This document shows positions 42,686-50,961 of a DNA stretch of 64,000 bases, one piece after another. A program made the translations under genes and the position numbers. Positions within the stretch are counted from its first letter, which is position 1, and each line of letters starts with the position of its first letter. The DNA is from Rossellomorea vietnamensis NBRC 101237 (GTDB taxonomy: Bacteria > Bacillota > Bacilli > Bacillales > Bacillaceae_B), in assembly GCF_001591825.1 (NCBI RefSeq), contig NZ_BCVQ01000005.1:91523-155522 (forward strand), written 5' to 3'. The notes beneath the pieces were generated by a model, which saw only the letters and a program-made list of their open reading frames with translations, was not told the DNA's origin and did not search any database.

Positions 42686-43621
42686 CTACTTTTGTAGTGA
42701 TGGCACACAATCCACCCGTCGCATCATTTTATGTACACATTCAATAATCAAATCTGGTCGATCAAGGAACACAGAGTGTCCTGAATCACTCGCAAACACT
42801 AATTCACCCTGTAAAGACAATTTACACTGATGGGTGATAAGCTCTTCCCACTTCTCTTCAAAAACTCGTAACTCCCATTCAGGTATGCCATTGTCCAATT
42901 CAGATTGAATCGAATATTCCTTATCCCGTCCTATTACGATTAATGGAACATCAGGAAAATCTCCTAGACTCCTGATAAGTTCTGCATCTTGCGTCCATTC
43001 CTTGATCTCTGATGCCATGGCTTTATAAAGTAATGGACTCACTTGAAAGTCCAACAGTTTTTGCTGAATGGCCTTTGAAAATTGATGTTGTTTTTCCGTA
43101 AGTGAAGGCTTCAGTATTTCCAATAGTTCTTGTTCACTCTTGGTTGAATACTCCAAGCTCTTTTCAATCCACGATTCATCTGTGTCTTGGTTTAATACAG
43201 GTAGATCAAGCTTCTCTAATTCTTTTAAGTCAACAGAAGTCGAGTCCACTAATATCACTCCGGCCACCTTTTCAGGATGCACTTTAGCGAAGTGTTGAAC
43301 ACATAGGCCGCCATACGAGTGTCCCATTAAATAAAATGGCTCGTCGATTTGAAGGTGATGAAGTATTTCTGCTAAATCACGAACGGTGGATGCTGTATTT
43401 TGAACACCACTCCCGATCTCACTTTGCCCCAGTCCCTGCCGGTGAAACGTTAGGACTCCATACGTTTTACTTAACGTTTGTGTTACCTCATACCACTCCT
43501 CAAATGAGCAGCCCATCCCTGTAAGGATAATTACCAGCGGACCTTTATTCCCTTTAAAAAGAACTTCTATTTTGTGGTCGTTGATTTTGATCAGTTGGTT
43601 AATAGCTCTCAATCCTTTCAC
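42686..43621 (-). CDS. Alpha/beta hydrolase
   Basis: The protein shows the hydrolase fold: LVIILTGMGCSFEEWYEV, nucleophile elbow MGHSYGGLCVQHF (Ser), Asp in IVILVDSTSV-like, and His in FASDSGHSVFLDRPDLI. It is the esterase/lipase type of unknown substrate. The first 13 codons of the longest frame (from 43663) lie inside a family 2 repeat (TTTGAAATAATTGG), so the start must be later. A GTG at 43621 or a TTG at 43612 is likely, but neither has a clear ribosome site. Confidence 0.78.
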   Translation of the reverse strand: MKGLRAINQLIKINDHKIEVLFKGNKGPLVIILTGMGCSFEEWYEVTQTLSKTYGVLTFHRQGLGQSEIGSGVQNTASTVRDLAEILHHLQIDEPFYLMGHSYGGLCVQHFAKVHPEKVAGVILVDSTSVDLKELEKLDLPVLNQDTDESWIEKSLEYSTKSEQELLEILKPSLTEKQHQFSKAIQQKLLDFQVSPLLYKAMASEIKEWTQDAELIRSLGDFPDVPLIVIGRDKEYSIQSELDNGIPEWELRVFEEKWEELITHQCKLSLQGELVFASDSGHSVFLDRPDLIIECVHKMMRRVDCVPSLQK

Positions 43622-43730
43622 TACCCTGATGCCAATTATTTCAAATTTTGTGATTATGAGCAATGCTCTTATTTAAATAAATGAGAACATACTGCAGTGG
43701 TGAATTTTCCTTATCCGTGATTCCAAAAGC

Positions 43731-43785
43731 ACGACGGGGACAGACACCGAGGTTCCTATTTAGAGCCGAGGGACCTGTCCCCATG
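43731..43785. repeat. GGGGACAG...CTGTCCCC intergenic repeat
   Basis: Inverted arms GGGGACAG (43736) and CTGTCCCC (43775-43782) frame a GACACCGAGGTTCC-like centre. A related copy lies at 53610-53668 and a partial one near 43873-43898. The region 43622-43926 has no gene; the plus-strand frame over it is just the repeat. Confidence 0.7.
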
Positions 43786-43926
43786 GCTTCTCCTATCTTT
43801 TACGATGAACAAAGTGGTGAAGTGAGGTTTTTTAATGATGAGATTCATTCTTGTAATGTAATGTGAAAAAGTAGAGCGAGACCCGTCCCCGCTCTACCCC
43901 AACCATATTTAAAACAAAAATGAATA

Positions 43927-44310
43927 TTAATCTCTGTAACCAAATCCAATTATACGATGGGATTTTATATCTGCATAAACTCCAACCCCACCTAATGATG
44001 GACTATCCTCTGAAGGATAATCCACAAGATAAACTTCTTTTCCAATAAACGTTTTATCTTTAATTTGCCCCATCGACTCCCGAAGTGTTATTTTTTGAAC
44101 ACTTGCATCCTTCCAAGATCCTGCGATATGTTCTTTTTGCTTTTCTGTAAGTTGGTCCCAAACAGCCTCCCTGACATCTAATGCCTGGGTTAGATCACTC
44201 TTTGTTTCCTTCACGTTTTGCTCTTCCTTATCGTTCAACACTTGTTGTTGGCAACCACATAAGACAAAAAATAGGATGAATGATAGATAAATTAACCTAA
44301 ACCATTTCAC
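43927..44310 (-). CDS. Lipoprotein of unknown function
   Basis: The 127-residue product has a lipoprotein signal (MKWFRLIYLSFILFFVLCGC, lipobox LCGC). The mature part has a helical first half (DVREAVWDQLTEKQKEHIAGSW) and a beta second half with GKEVYLVDYPSEDSPSLGGVGVYADIKSHRIIGFG, ending near YRD. This looks like a small extracytoplasmic domain of unknown role. It is 33 bp downstream of the serine hydrolase paralogue. Confidence 0.68.
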   Translation of the reverse strand: MKWFRLIYLSFILFFVLCGCQQQVLNDKEEQNVKETKSDLTQALDVREAVWDQLTEKQKEHIAGSWKDASVQKITLRESMGQIKDKTFIGKEVYLVDYPSEDSPSLGGVGVYADIKSHRIIGFGYRD

Positions 44311-44343
44311 ACCTTCTTTACCTCCAATCCTATTATTCTTTCG

Positions 44344-45375
44344 TCAATTCAATTTGATCTCTTTCACAACCAGGTTTCCAAATGTTTGTATATCCTGTAT
44401 ATAATCGAAATTCTTATTCTCATATGTATATAAACTATTGTACATCCTGACAGCAACAGCGTTATATCGGGGAATGACCAGACAAGAACAACCTGAAGCC
44501 CCGAGAATTTGGTAACTCCCTTCAGGTAATTCTGTTCCTAATTCATTATATTCCCACGACACTTGATGATCTTTTAACCACCAGAAGAATCCGAATCTAG
44601 GCAGAGTTTGGTCAAGCCATTTGGGACTTTGTATGGTTGTAGCAAGGTTAAATACACCTTCTGGCAAGATTTGTTTTCCATCCATTAAACCTTTATTCAA
44701 ATGTAGGCTACCCCATAGTGCCAACTCTCTACTACTAACAAATAGGTTTCTTTCATCCCCTATATTCGACCCTATCCTTATAGAAGGATGACTTTCTGGA
44801 GAGTGGATGTCACATACTAACGTGCTTTTCCCCTCTGTCGCCCATTCTGTACTTTTCAAACCCAAGGGTTCAAATACCCTCTCAGAAAGTATTTCGTTAA
44901 CTGTCATTCCAGTAGCTTGCTCGACAATTTCAGCTAATAAATCAGGACGCTTCCCTTCAATGGAGGTTCCTGAATCGAAAACCCTTTGGACTATATCCTT
45001 CTTAATCTTTAATCCAGTGCACCTTGTAACCAAATGTCTTACGGTCGTCTCACCTAATATCCTTTTATCCAATTGTTTTAAATAGTCGCTGAGCTTATCA
45101 TCAAGATTCAAGTAACCTTCATAGATCGCCAGTGCTGCTGCTAAACCAACATAGGTAACCCTGGTTGAATACACATTAAATTGTGAAAGGTGATCTATTT
45201 TCCTAGCACCAGTTTCAAAATGATGGGTACCGGAATACCATTCGTGTACGACCTCGTTATCCTTCATAATCAGTAACGCTGCTCCAGACGCGTGCATCTT
45301 CTCTTTCATTTCTTCCGTGTATTTAGTGAGATCTTGAAATGATCTTTGATCAGCTTCTACAGTCAACTTTTTCAC
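44344..45375 (-). CDS. Serine hydrolase paralogue with lost catalytic motif
   Basis: The 343-residue protein aligns along its length with the hydrolase at 8102-9157: FNVYSTRVTYVGLAAALAIYEGY against FHVASVRKSYIGFAVSYALYYGY. Where the first has the SxxK motif SVRK, this has STRV (residues 70-73), so the essential Lys is missing. The expected second Tyr in SYKQIG is also gone (TSIEGKRPD). The late block GSYQILGASGCSCLVIP is kept. So it is likely a dead enzyme, perhaps a binding protein. Start at GTG 45375 has a poor ribosome site. Confidence 0.72.
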   Translation of the reverse strand: MKKLTVEADQRSFQDLTKYTEEMKEKMHASGAALLIMKDNEVVHEWYSGTHHFETGARKIDHLSQFNVYSTRVTYVGLAAALAIYEGYLNLDDKLSDYLKQLDKRILGETTVRHLVTRCTGLKIKKDIVQRVFDSGTSIEGKRPDLLAEIVEQATGMTVNEILSERVFEPLGLKSTEWATEGKSTLVCDIHSPESHPSIRIGSNIGDERNLFVSSRELALWGSLHLNKGLMDGKQILPEGVFNLATTIQSPKWLDQTLPRFGFFWWLKDHQVSWEYNELGTELPEGSYQILGASGCSCLVIPRYNAVAVRMYNSLYTYENKNFDYIQDIQTFGNLVVKEIKLN

Positions 45376-45425
45376 TCATTTCTATTTTTCTAAGAATTTA
45401 CTCCATATCTATCTATTCCATTATA

Positions 45426-45457
45426 AGAGGCATAACCCTGCTTATGGTTATGCCTCT
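45426..45457 (-). terminator. Hairpin, possible terminator
   Basis: A perfect 12-bp stem AGAGGCATAACC/GGTTATGCCTCT with an 8-nt loop, followed by TTATAAT on the minus strand. It could end the ComJ-like transcript. Confidence 0.5.
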
Positions 45458-45483
45458 TCATTCAGTGATTTTTCTTTCTCGGA

Positions 45484-45545
45484 TAACTCCAGGACATTAG
45501 CAGGGGAACGTTAGCTGATCTTTAGGTGTTGCCCCCGTTAGTTAA
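45484..45545 (-). repeat. Family 1 compound hairpin repeat, degenerate
   Basis: On the minus strand AACTAACGGGGGCAACAC, AAGATCAGCTAACG, then a decayed right part. It starts about 15 bp after the ComJ-like gene stop. Confidence 0.6.
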
Positions 45546-45558
45546 AGATGACTTTATC

Positions 45559-46026
45559 TTATATTGCTGGTTCAGCTTTCATCAATAACGTGGTCGATGG
45601 TTTTAATTCTTCATCTGCTATAATAATGTTTGCTTTGGGATTATTATTTCTTATGAAATTAAATATGTAATGTTCCATTCTATTTTCTACTTGGATAGTA
45701 AAAAGCAGTTCAAACATTCCTTCTTCAATATCAATAGCTTTTGTCTCCATTACATTGCCAACCTCAATGCCTTTACAATTGATATTAAAAGGAACTGTAA
45801 TTGCCCTAATAACATTGCGATTAACTTCTAGGTTATCCGTAACTCTTACAGTGATATTGCATTTTTCATTTTCAGAAAGAGTTCCAAAAGATACAGAACC
45901 TTCTCTCCAAGAGAAGCCCTGATTAAAATGGGTCTCACTCCAATCGTTAAACGGGTTTTCTAATCCAAACTGAAATACAGCTAATTGGGAATATAGAGTA
46001 TCACTTTCAAAGCTTATCTCATTCAT
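45559..46026 (-). CDS. ComJ-like nuclease inhibitor homologue
   Basis: The 155-residue protein resembles ComJ of Bacillus subtilis: LYSQLAVFQFGLENPFNDWSETHFNQGFSWREGSVSFGTLSENEKCNITVRV, then NRNVIRAITVPFNINCKGIEVGNVMETKAIDIEEGMFELLFTI. This matches the order of blocks in ComJ (FxVFQ, DWTD, GxA.F, VTVPF, MxxRxxFDLPxGxYxL). ComJ inhibits the competence-linked nuclease NucA. No NucA-like gene is in this window, so it would act on an unlinked or foreign nuclease. Confidence 0.7.
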   Translation of the reverse strand: MNEISFESDTLYSQLAVFQFGLENPFNDWSETHFNQGFSWREGSVSFGTLSENEKCNITVRVTDNLEVNRNVIRAITVPFNINCKGIEVGNVMETKAIDIEEGMFELLFTIQVENRMEHYIFNFIRNNNPKANIIIADEELKPSTTLLMKAEPAI

Positions 46027-46101
46027 TTACCTCGTCCTTTTAAAAAATATGATTTTACTGTAGCAAAAAATCAGCTTTATTTGTTCCACTAAACTGCCCC
46101 A

Positions 46102-46671
46102 TTAATAGAATAAACTTGTTACGTTGTCCTCCGTTTTTCTAGCAAAAAGATATAAAACGCCATCGTCAAATCCTGTTGCAAACACCACATCTTTAGGTAA
46201 TCTTTCAGGGTGCGAAAGCAAATAGTTATTTGCAAGAATGATAGTTGATGAAATTGTTGTAAATAATCTTAAAGAGAAATTATCTTCATAGAGATTATAC
46301 AATTCGTTATACAATTTAATACTAGGGTATCTTCCTTCAGGAAAATAATCATTATTACTTGCCCAATCTTCATCATCTATTTCCCATTCACTCGAACCTG
46401 TAATATAAAGTTGAATACCGTCTTCCCTTTCAAATAGACCGAAATTAAGGGCAATAATTTCATCTGGTACATTCTCTTTTTCAAACAAACCGTTAAGCCA
46501 TACCTCAAATTCTTTATAGCCATCAGTTAAGAGGTTTCTAAAGGATCTTAATTCCACGGATACGTCTACACTTTTTGTATACTTCTCAATCATACTAAAT
46601 CCATTATCCAAAGTTGGAACTTCTTTAATAAATTGTTGTAACAGCTGATCTACTTTTTCAATTTCTGACAT
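46102..46671 (-). CDS. Acidic protein, possible immunity protein
   Basis: The 189-residue acidic protein has an amphipathic N-terminal helix (EIEKVDQLLQQFIKEVPTLDN) and a mixed core: FEVWLNGLFEKENVPDEIIALNFGLFEREDGIQLYITGSSEWEIDDEDWASNND, then LFTTISSTIILANNY and GFDDGVLYLFARKTE. The 'D.....G..LY' block and the acidity resemble polymorphic-toxin immunity proteins. The start is ATG 46671 with GTGGGTG upstream. Function not proven. Confidence 0.55.
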   Translation of the reverse strand: MSEIEKVDQLLQQFIKEVPTLDNGFSMIEKYTKSVDVSVELRSFRNLLTDGYKEFEVWLNGLFEKENVPDEIIALNFGLFEREDGIQLYITGSSEWEIDDEDWASNNDYFPEGRYPSIKLYNELYNLYEDNFSLRLFTTISSTIILANNYLLSHPERLPKDVVFATGFDDGVLYLFARKTEDNVTSLFY

Positions 46672-46760
46672 TAGTGCACCCACTTATTTACATAATGTTT
46701 TATAAATTAATTAGTTTAACTGATGTAATTTTATTGAGTGGAACCTGATAACTTCTTCTT

Positions 46761-46835
46761 TTAACCTGCCGTATAATTGAATAAGGCACTAGCCGGTGAT
46801 CAACTAGCTGATCTTCAGTTATTGCCCCCGTTAGT
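46761..46835 (-). repeat. Family 1 compound hairpin repeat, best preserved copy
   Basis: On the minus strand: AACTAACGGGGGCAATAAC, TGAAGATCAGCTAGTTGATC, ACCGGCTAGTGCC, TTATTCAATTATACGGCAGG, TTAA. The element lies 32 bp after the stop of the 46867 gene and 90 bp before the 46671 start. Confidence 0.8.
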
Positions 46836-46866
46836 TGAAGATGGTAATCATTAACATTGTTAATAC

Positions 46867-47370
46867 TTATGACCATTTTTCTTCATCGTCAATCCATTGG
46901 TTTTTCTTTAAATCAAATGATTTATAATCATCGTGGAAAACAAAGTACGATGGTAAATCCAGTGTATCTCCACCTGCTTTTTTCCAACATTGACTAAACC
47001 AATCTGTAAACACTTTTTGTTCTAGTTGTTCTATTTCCGGATAGTTTTTTTCGTAAAAGTTATCAATAAAATCATCTAATATGTTGTCGTTTAACTGATA
47101 ATATTTTACATCTGGAATTACCTCCACACTACCTGCAAAAACTGTTGTGTCATTTCCTTCATAGAAAACTTCGTTAGCTTCTTTATCCATTGCGAACATT
47201 CTTATTGATAATTCGAATCTTGTATGTTCGATGAATGTGGAGAAATCTAACAAATCTATATAAGAAGAGAAATTGTATGCAATGATTTTTTCTAGATTTC
47301 TTACTAACAAATCCGATTGTTTTTCAATGTTAGATTTAATTGAACCAATATAATTATCAACTGAAAACAT
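46867..47370 (-). CDS. Acidic protein, possible immunity protein
   Basis: The 167-residue acidic protein has an N-terminal helix pair (DNYIGSIKSNIEKQSDLLVRNLEKIIAYN), a strand section (FELSIRMFAMDKEANEVFYE) and a conserved-looking end: FTDWFSQCWKKAGGDTLDLPSYFVFHDDYKSFDLKKNQWID. The motif W..CW.KAGG...LP.YF..HD.Y..FDL is seen in small Bacillus proteins found near toxin loci. No partner toxin is here. Function inferred only. Confidence 0.52.
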   Translation of the reverse strand: MFSVDNYIGSIKSNIEKQSDLLVRNLEKIIAYNFSSYIDLLDFSTFIEHTRFELSIRMFAMDKEANEVFYEGNDTTVFAGSVEVIPDVKYYQLNDNILDDFIDNFYEKNYPEIEQLEQKVFTDWFSQCWKKAGGDTLDLPSYFVFHDDYKSFDLKKNQWIDDEEKWS

Positions 47371-47462
47371 AAATAAACCTCCCTTCTATTCAAGTATTCT
47401 GCCCCTTTACCTTAATACCAATGGAGGAAAGCCATTTTTAATTAAACTATGCGTGATGATTA

Positions 47463-47672
47463 TTAGGCGTTCTTTGGTAACAAGAAGGAAATTAGTAATA
47501 AGATAACTCCTAAGCCAAGTCCTGTGCAAGATATTAAATCAAGTCTACTGTCCGCTAACCTCTGGGATACTCCTAAAATAAATAATACTATTTTAATTAG
47601 AAGAGTAAGCATTACAATTGCATAAGCAATCCACTGAATATTACGCTTTCTGTTTTCCCTATTTTTCATCAT
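47463..47672 (-). CDS. Small two-helix membrane protein
   Basis: The 69-residue product has a basic N-terminus (MMKNRENRKRNI) and two helices (WIAYAIVMLTLLIKIVLFILG and CTGLGLGVILLLISFLL). It overlaps the ASCH gene stop by 14 bp, so translation is coupled. Function unknown. Confidence 0.62.
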   Translation of the reverse strand: MMKNRENRKRNIQWIAYAIVMLTLLIKIVLFILGVSQRLADSRLDLISCTGLGLGVILLLISFLLPKNA

Positions 47673-48024
47673 ACAAATTCCTTTCTTTCAGGTTAACCCA
47701 GATAACTGCCCCCATAGGATGCTTATAAGGTATCGGCTCTATATACATTCGAGGTTTTTCAAGGACCCAAGCATACGTCTTCTTATAAGGTAATGCTTGT
47801 AAGCTCTCACTTTGAACACGATGAAATTCGTTGCTTTCTTGGTAATCTTTTAAGGTCAACTCTTTACTATCACTTACATTCACTTCACCGTAAACCATAC
47901 CTGAACCACTCTTTATAAGAGCGATAGGTCCTCGTATTTTTGTATTGGAACCCCTGATTTCCCATGTCTTTTTCCCTTCCAATATAAGTTCAATCCAGGG
48001 AGATTTTATGATTAGTCCTTTCAT
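47659..48024 (-). CDS. ASCH domain protein
   Basis: The 121-residue protein begins MKGLIIKSPWIELILEGKKTWEIRGSNTKIRGPIALIKSG, the ASCH signature (KxPW.E.I..GKKT.E.R). ASCH is a PUA-like fold thought to bind RNA; some members are amidohydrolases for N4-acetylcytidine or modified bases. It overlaps the small membrane gene. Ends AWVLEKPRMYIEPIPYKHPMGAVIWV, typical of the family. Confidence 0.82.
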   Translation of the reverse strand: MKGLIIKSPWIELILEGKKTWEIRGSNTKIRGPIALIKSGSGMVYGEVNVSDSKELTLKDYQESNEFHRVQSESLQALPYKKTYAWVLEKPRMYIEPIPYKHPMGAVIWVNLKERNLYDEK

Positions 48025-48127
48025 TTTACAGCTCCTTCATAAAAGTTCAGAACTTCAAATTCCTTATTTATAATGTTTGATTCCTCAAACCTGCTCTTTA
48101 CTTGAACAAAAAGAGTTTTTACCCTCG

Positions 48128-48586
48128 CTAAGGAAAGTACTCCATTGGCTCAGTACAATGAACGTAACCATTTTTCTTGTAATAATTAACCGCTTCATCA
48201 CTCGGCCACACAATTACAAATTCATATTTATTCTCTTTCACCCAGATGTTTATTGTACTTAATACTTTACTTCCAACACCTCTATGTCGATACTCTTGAA
48301 TGGTGTACACGTTGGTCATATATGCAAATGGATGAGTGACTCTCCCAGGCCTAGGCACTTTTTGTATTAATTCTATGTATATATGAGAAACAATTTGCCC
48401 CTTATCCTCAGCAACCCAAATAAACCACTGGTTACTTTTTAACGCACTTTCTAAAAATGTACGACATTCCCTTTCAAACTCTTCATAAGACTCGTTTTTT
48501 TTGCTCTGATCAAATTCAATGGTATTATCCCATCTCATTTTTATTAATTGAGTAATGTCTTTTTCTTCAGCAAGCCTAATATTCAT
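48128..48586 (-). CDS. GNAT N-acetyltransferase
   Basis: The 152-residue protein has MNIRLAEEKDITQLIKMRWDN, FIWVAEDKGQIVSHIYIELI and the loop AYMTNVYTIQEYRHRGVGSKVLSTINIWV (R-x-x-G-x-G). The last strand pair FVIVWPSDEAVNYYKKNGYVHC is standard. AAGGAGGTG is 6 nt before the ATG at 48586, so this start is well supported. Substrate unknown. Confidence 0.87.
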   Translation of the reverse strand: MNIRLAEEKDITQLIKMRWDNTIEFDQSKKNESYEEFERECRTFLESALKSNQWFIWVAEDKGQIVSHIYIELIQKVPRPGRVTHPFAYMTNVYTIQEYRHRGVGSKVLSTINIWVKENKYEFVIVWPSDEAVNYYKKNGYVHCTEPMEYFP

Positions 48587-48682
48587 AAACTTCACCTCCT
48601 TCAAAGAAAGAATGCCCATTGCTTTTAATAAATCAAAATCCTAGCGATACGATCAATATCACTAGGATCAAGAACAAACGAA

Positions 48683-49489
48683 TTATAAGTTTTCAATTCT
48701 CTTCATATCTTCTGCAGACAATTCGAAATCAAAAAGATCTAGATTAGATGCTTGATTTTCAGGGTTGTGAGATTTAGGGATCACGATCACACCACGTTGA
48801 ATTTGATATTTTAATAAGACTTGTGCGCCAGATTTTTTATAGGACTCACCGATTTTATCCAACACTTCTTTTTGCTGGGCTTCGGTTTTCATTGGTCCCC
48901 ATGCAACCGGTGTAATTTCCTCTTCTTTTAATACTGCAAGTAGATCTTTGTTAGGTTCTTTTAGGTTAATTTGAATTTGATTAACGGCTGGCTTCACTTT
49001 AGCGAATTCTTTCAATTCTTCCAGATGCTCTTTTTTAAAGTTTGAAATGCCGATTGCTTTTAGTTTGCCCGCTTCGTAGTATTCTTCAAAAACTTCCCAC
49101 GTGTTTTGAAGTTGACCTTTGTCTTCGATAGGAAAGTGAATAAGAAGCAGATCAAGGTAGTCTGTTTGAAAATTTTGTAGACTGTTATCGATGGCTGCCC
49201 GGGTAGCTTCCTTCGAAGAGATATATTCTTCATTGGCTGGAACTTTTGTCGTAATAAATAACTCTTCCCGAGGCACTGTGCTTTCTGCTAACACTCTTCC
49301 GACAAGTTCTTCGTTTCGATACATGATGGCTGCATCTATAGAACGATACCCCAACTCAAGTGCTGATAGAAGTTCTGGAATTTCATTTGTTAACGCAGCG
49401 TTATAGTCATTGTTTTCTTTCCCGTAGGTGTTTGTACCTGTACCGACAATTGGCATTTTTAACCCATTATTAAGTGTGATGTATTCCAT
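48683..49489 (-). CDS. Aldo/keto reductase
   Basis: The 268-residue protein has the AKR catalytic set: Asp in SIDAAIMYRNEELVG with Tyr two turns later, Lys in LFITTKVPAN and His in LLLIHFPIED. The C-terminal NADP-binding part (VIVIPKSHNPENQASNLDLFDFELSAEDMKRIENL) is complete. Reduces aldehydes or ketones with NADPH in the cytosol. The ATG at 49489 follows GGAG; a GTG at 49501 lacks a good site. Confidence 0.9.
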   Translation of the reverse strand: MEYITLNNGLKMPIVGTGTNTYGKENNDYNAALTNEIPELLSALELGYRSIDAAIMYRNEELVGRVLAESTVPREELFITTKVPANEEYISSKEATRAAIDNSLQNFQTDYLDLLLIHFPIEDKGQLQNTWEVFEEYYEAGKLKAIGISNFKKEHLEELKEFAKVKPAVNQIQINLKEPNKDLLAVLKEEEITPVAWGPMKTEAQQKEVLDKIGESYKKSGAQVLLKYQIQRGVIVIPKSHNPENQASNLDLFDFELSAEDMKRIENL

Positions 49490-49613
49490 ATGGTTAAGCA
49501 CTCCTCAGTATTCTTTAAATTTTCTACTTACAAAATCTATCATATCAAATTAAAGAATTTTCAAAAAGTAATACGGAAGGAGGGAGTTAGCCCATGGATA
49601 AACCTATGAAATG

Positions 49614-49820
49614 TCATAGTCTGCTATTATCCTTATCTGCTAAAAGCTTATCTAATTTTTCTTCGACCCGTTTTAGCCTGCTATTTCTTCTCCTAAGAAT
49701 AACTACAAGTACAATGATGCCAACTGGAATGGCCAAAAGAAATACTAAAGACACTAACTGAAAAATGATATCACCGGTATTTACTGCGGTTGTTGATTGC
49801 GCTGATGCGAATAGGAACAA
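49614..49820 (-). CDS. Small membrane protein with coiled tail
   Basis: About 68 residues: MFLFASAQSTTAVNTGDIIFQ, a helix (LVSLVFLLAIPVGIIVLVVIL) and a basic coiled tail (RRRNSRLKRVEEKLDKLLADKD). A TTG at 49820 follows AAAGGAG by 8 nt, which is a better start than the longer frame from 49880 overlapping the Nudix gene. Function unknown; it resembles phage-shock-like or YtxH-like small anchors. Confidence 0.6.
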   Translation of the reverse strand: MFLFASAQSTTAVNTGDIIFQLVSLVFLLAIPVGIIVLVVILRRRNSRLKRVEEKLDKLLADKDNSRL

Positions 49821-49857
49821 AGAAACATCTCCTTTTAAAATAGTATGTAAATTTATA

Positions 49858-50319
49858 TTAGCCCTTATAAAGTTGTTCATTGATCACGTTAATGGAATAG
49901 ATGTTTTCTTCTACTATGTTATGAATGATTTGTTTTAACACATGCGGTTCTCGCAAATCCCCTTTTTCTAATGATAAAAGGTCATTCGCTTTTATCCACC
50001 TGCTGTCGGTAATTTCATCTTCTTCAAGCTTTAATGTACCTCCCGTTATCTCACCAATAAAATGAAACAAGATGACTTGATCATTCGTATTACTGGTGAA
50101 ATTATATACTCCGGTCGTGCCAATCAGTTTTACATCCAAACCCGTTTCCTCTTTCACTTCCCGCCTTGCTGAATAAAGAATATCCTCACCATACTCGATA
50201 TGCCCACTCGGAAAGTTCCACTTATGGAGGGCATTGGATTTGTTTTCTTTTATCATCAAGACTTTATCATTACTGAAGATTGATACACTTGCCACTAATA
50301 CAATTCCATCTTGAGACAT
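49858..50319 (-). CDS. Nudix hydrolase
   Basis: About 153 residues with the Nudix box GHIEYGEDILYSARREVKEETGLDV (residues about 39-63 from the ATG at 50319). The N-terminus MSQDGIVLVASVSIFSNDKVLMIKENK is MutT-like. GGAG is 7 nt before ATG 50319; the longer frame reaching 50454 would run through a family 1 repeat and is not supported. Substrate unknown. Confidence 0.87.
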   Translation of the reverse strand: MSQDGIVLVASVSIFSNDKVLMIKENKSNALHKWNFPSGHIEYGEDILYSARREVKEETGLDVKLIGTTGVYNFTSNTNDQVILFHFIGEITGGTLKLEEDEITDSRWIKANDLLSLEKGDLREPHVLKQIIHNIVEENIYSINVINEQLYKG

Positions 50320-50354
50320 CGATTTCTCCTCGATTCTATTTAAATAATAAAATT

Positions 50355-50420
50355 GTTTAACCGGCCAGATAATGAATGAAGGGCAATAACTGGTTTTCAG
50401 ATATTGCCCTTTTTTAACGG
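50355..50420 (-). repeat. Family 1 compound hairpin repeat
   Basis: Minus strand: CCCGTTAAAAAAGGGCAATATC, TGAAAACCAGTTATTGCCC, TTCATTCATTATCTGGCCGG, TTAAAC. It follows the stop of the small membrane gene at 50451 by about 30 bp. The right end GTTAAAC fits GTTRRRY (see findings). Confidence 0.75.
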
Positions 50421-50450
50421 GAAAAAGAAAAAGGTGAAGATTAATAGCTC

Positions 50451-50690
50451 TCAAGATGATGACGAACGTTTTTCCCTTTGTTCTTTTTCTTTTAAATACA
50501 TTTCATATACTTCTCTGGCCCTATCTCTGCTCCCAACTGGTACAAGTTCTTTATGTATGTCATGTATTAAAACAAACGCCCTGAAAATCACTCCTACTAT
50601 AATTGCACATAAAATATATATACCAATAGGTCCAAAGAAAACTAATATACCTAAAAGCCCAGAAAGGAAAATAGATAAAAATAGTTTCAT
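50451..50690 (-). CDS. Small membrane protein
   Basis: The 79-residue product has two helices (FLSIFLSGLLGILVFFGPIG and YILCAIIVGVIFRAFVLI) and a basic cytosolic tail (RDRAREVYEMYLKEKEQREKRSSSS). Function unknown. It is followed by a family 1 repeat. Confidence 0.6.
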   Translation of the reverse strand: MKLFLSIFLSGLLGILVFFGPIGIYILCAIIVGVIFRAFVLIHDIHKELVPVGSRDRAREVYEMYLKEKEQREKRSSSS

Positions 50691-50760
50691 AAAATCCCCC
50701 TTACACTTTTACTTGATCATAAGAAGTTATTCTTCTACAACCAACCTGCTTTTAACTCAA

Positions 50761-50853
50761 TACCAATTATTTCAAAATAGAGCACCATACACAAGACTAT
50801 TCTTCAACACCAAAAGAGCTCACCCTTTATTGGATAAGCTCTTTGCCCTTATT
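50761..50853 (-). repeat. Repeat family 2 copy (terminator module)
   Basis: TACCAATTATTTCAAAA, ACACAAGACTATTCTTCAAC, then the hairpin AAAGAGCT...TTATTGGATAAGCTCTTT. On the minus strand it is downstream of the beta-lactamase gene and can terminate it. Confidence 0.75.
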
Positions 50854-50961
50854 AAATAAATGGACTTTTAAAATCTGCACAACACCTATTCATTCCCCTA
50901 TGTGAGCTAATATCAGTGTGTACTCTTCCCAGTTCTGAAGAGGGAAGAACGTTTCGAAAAA

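Noticed and set aside
43681..43866. Plus-strand open frame of 61 codons
   Set aside because: Most of it is the GGGGACAG...CTGTCCCC intergenic repeat; no ribosome site and no conserved pattern.
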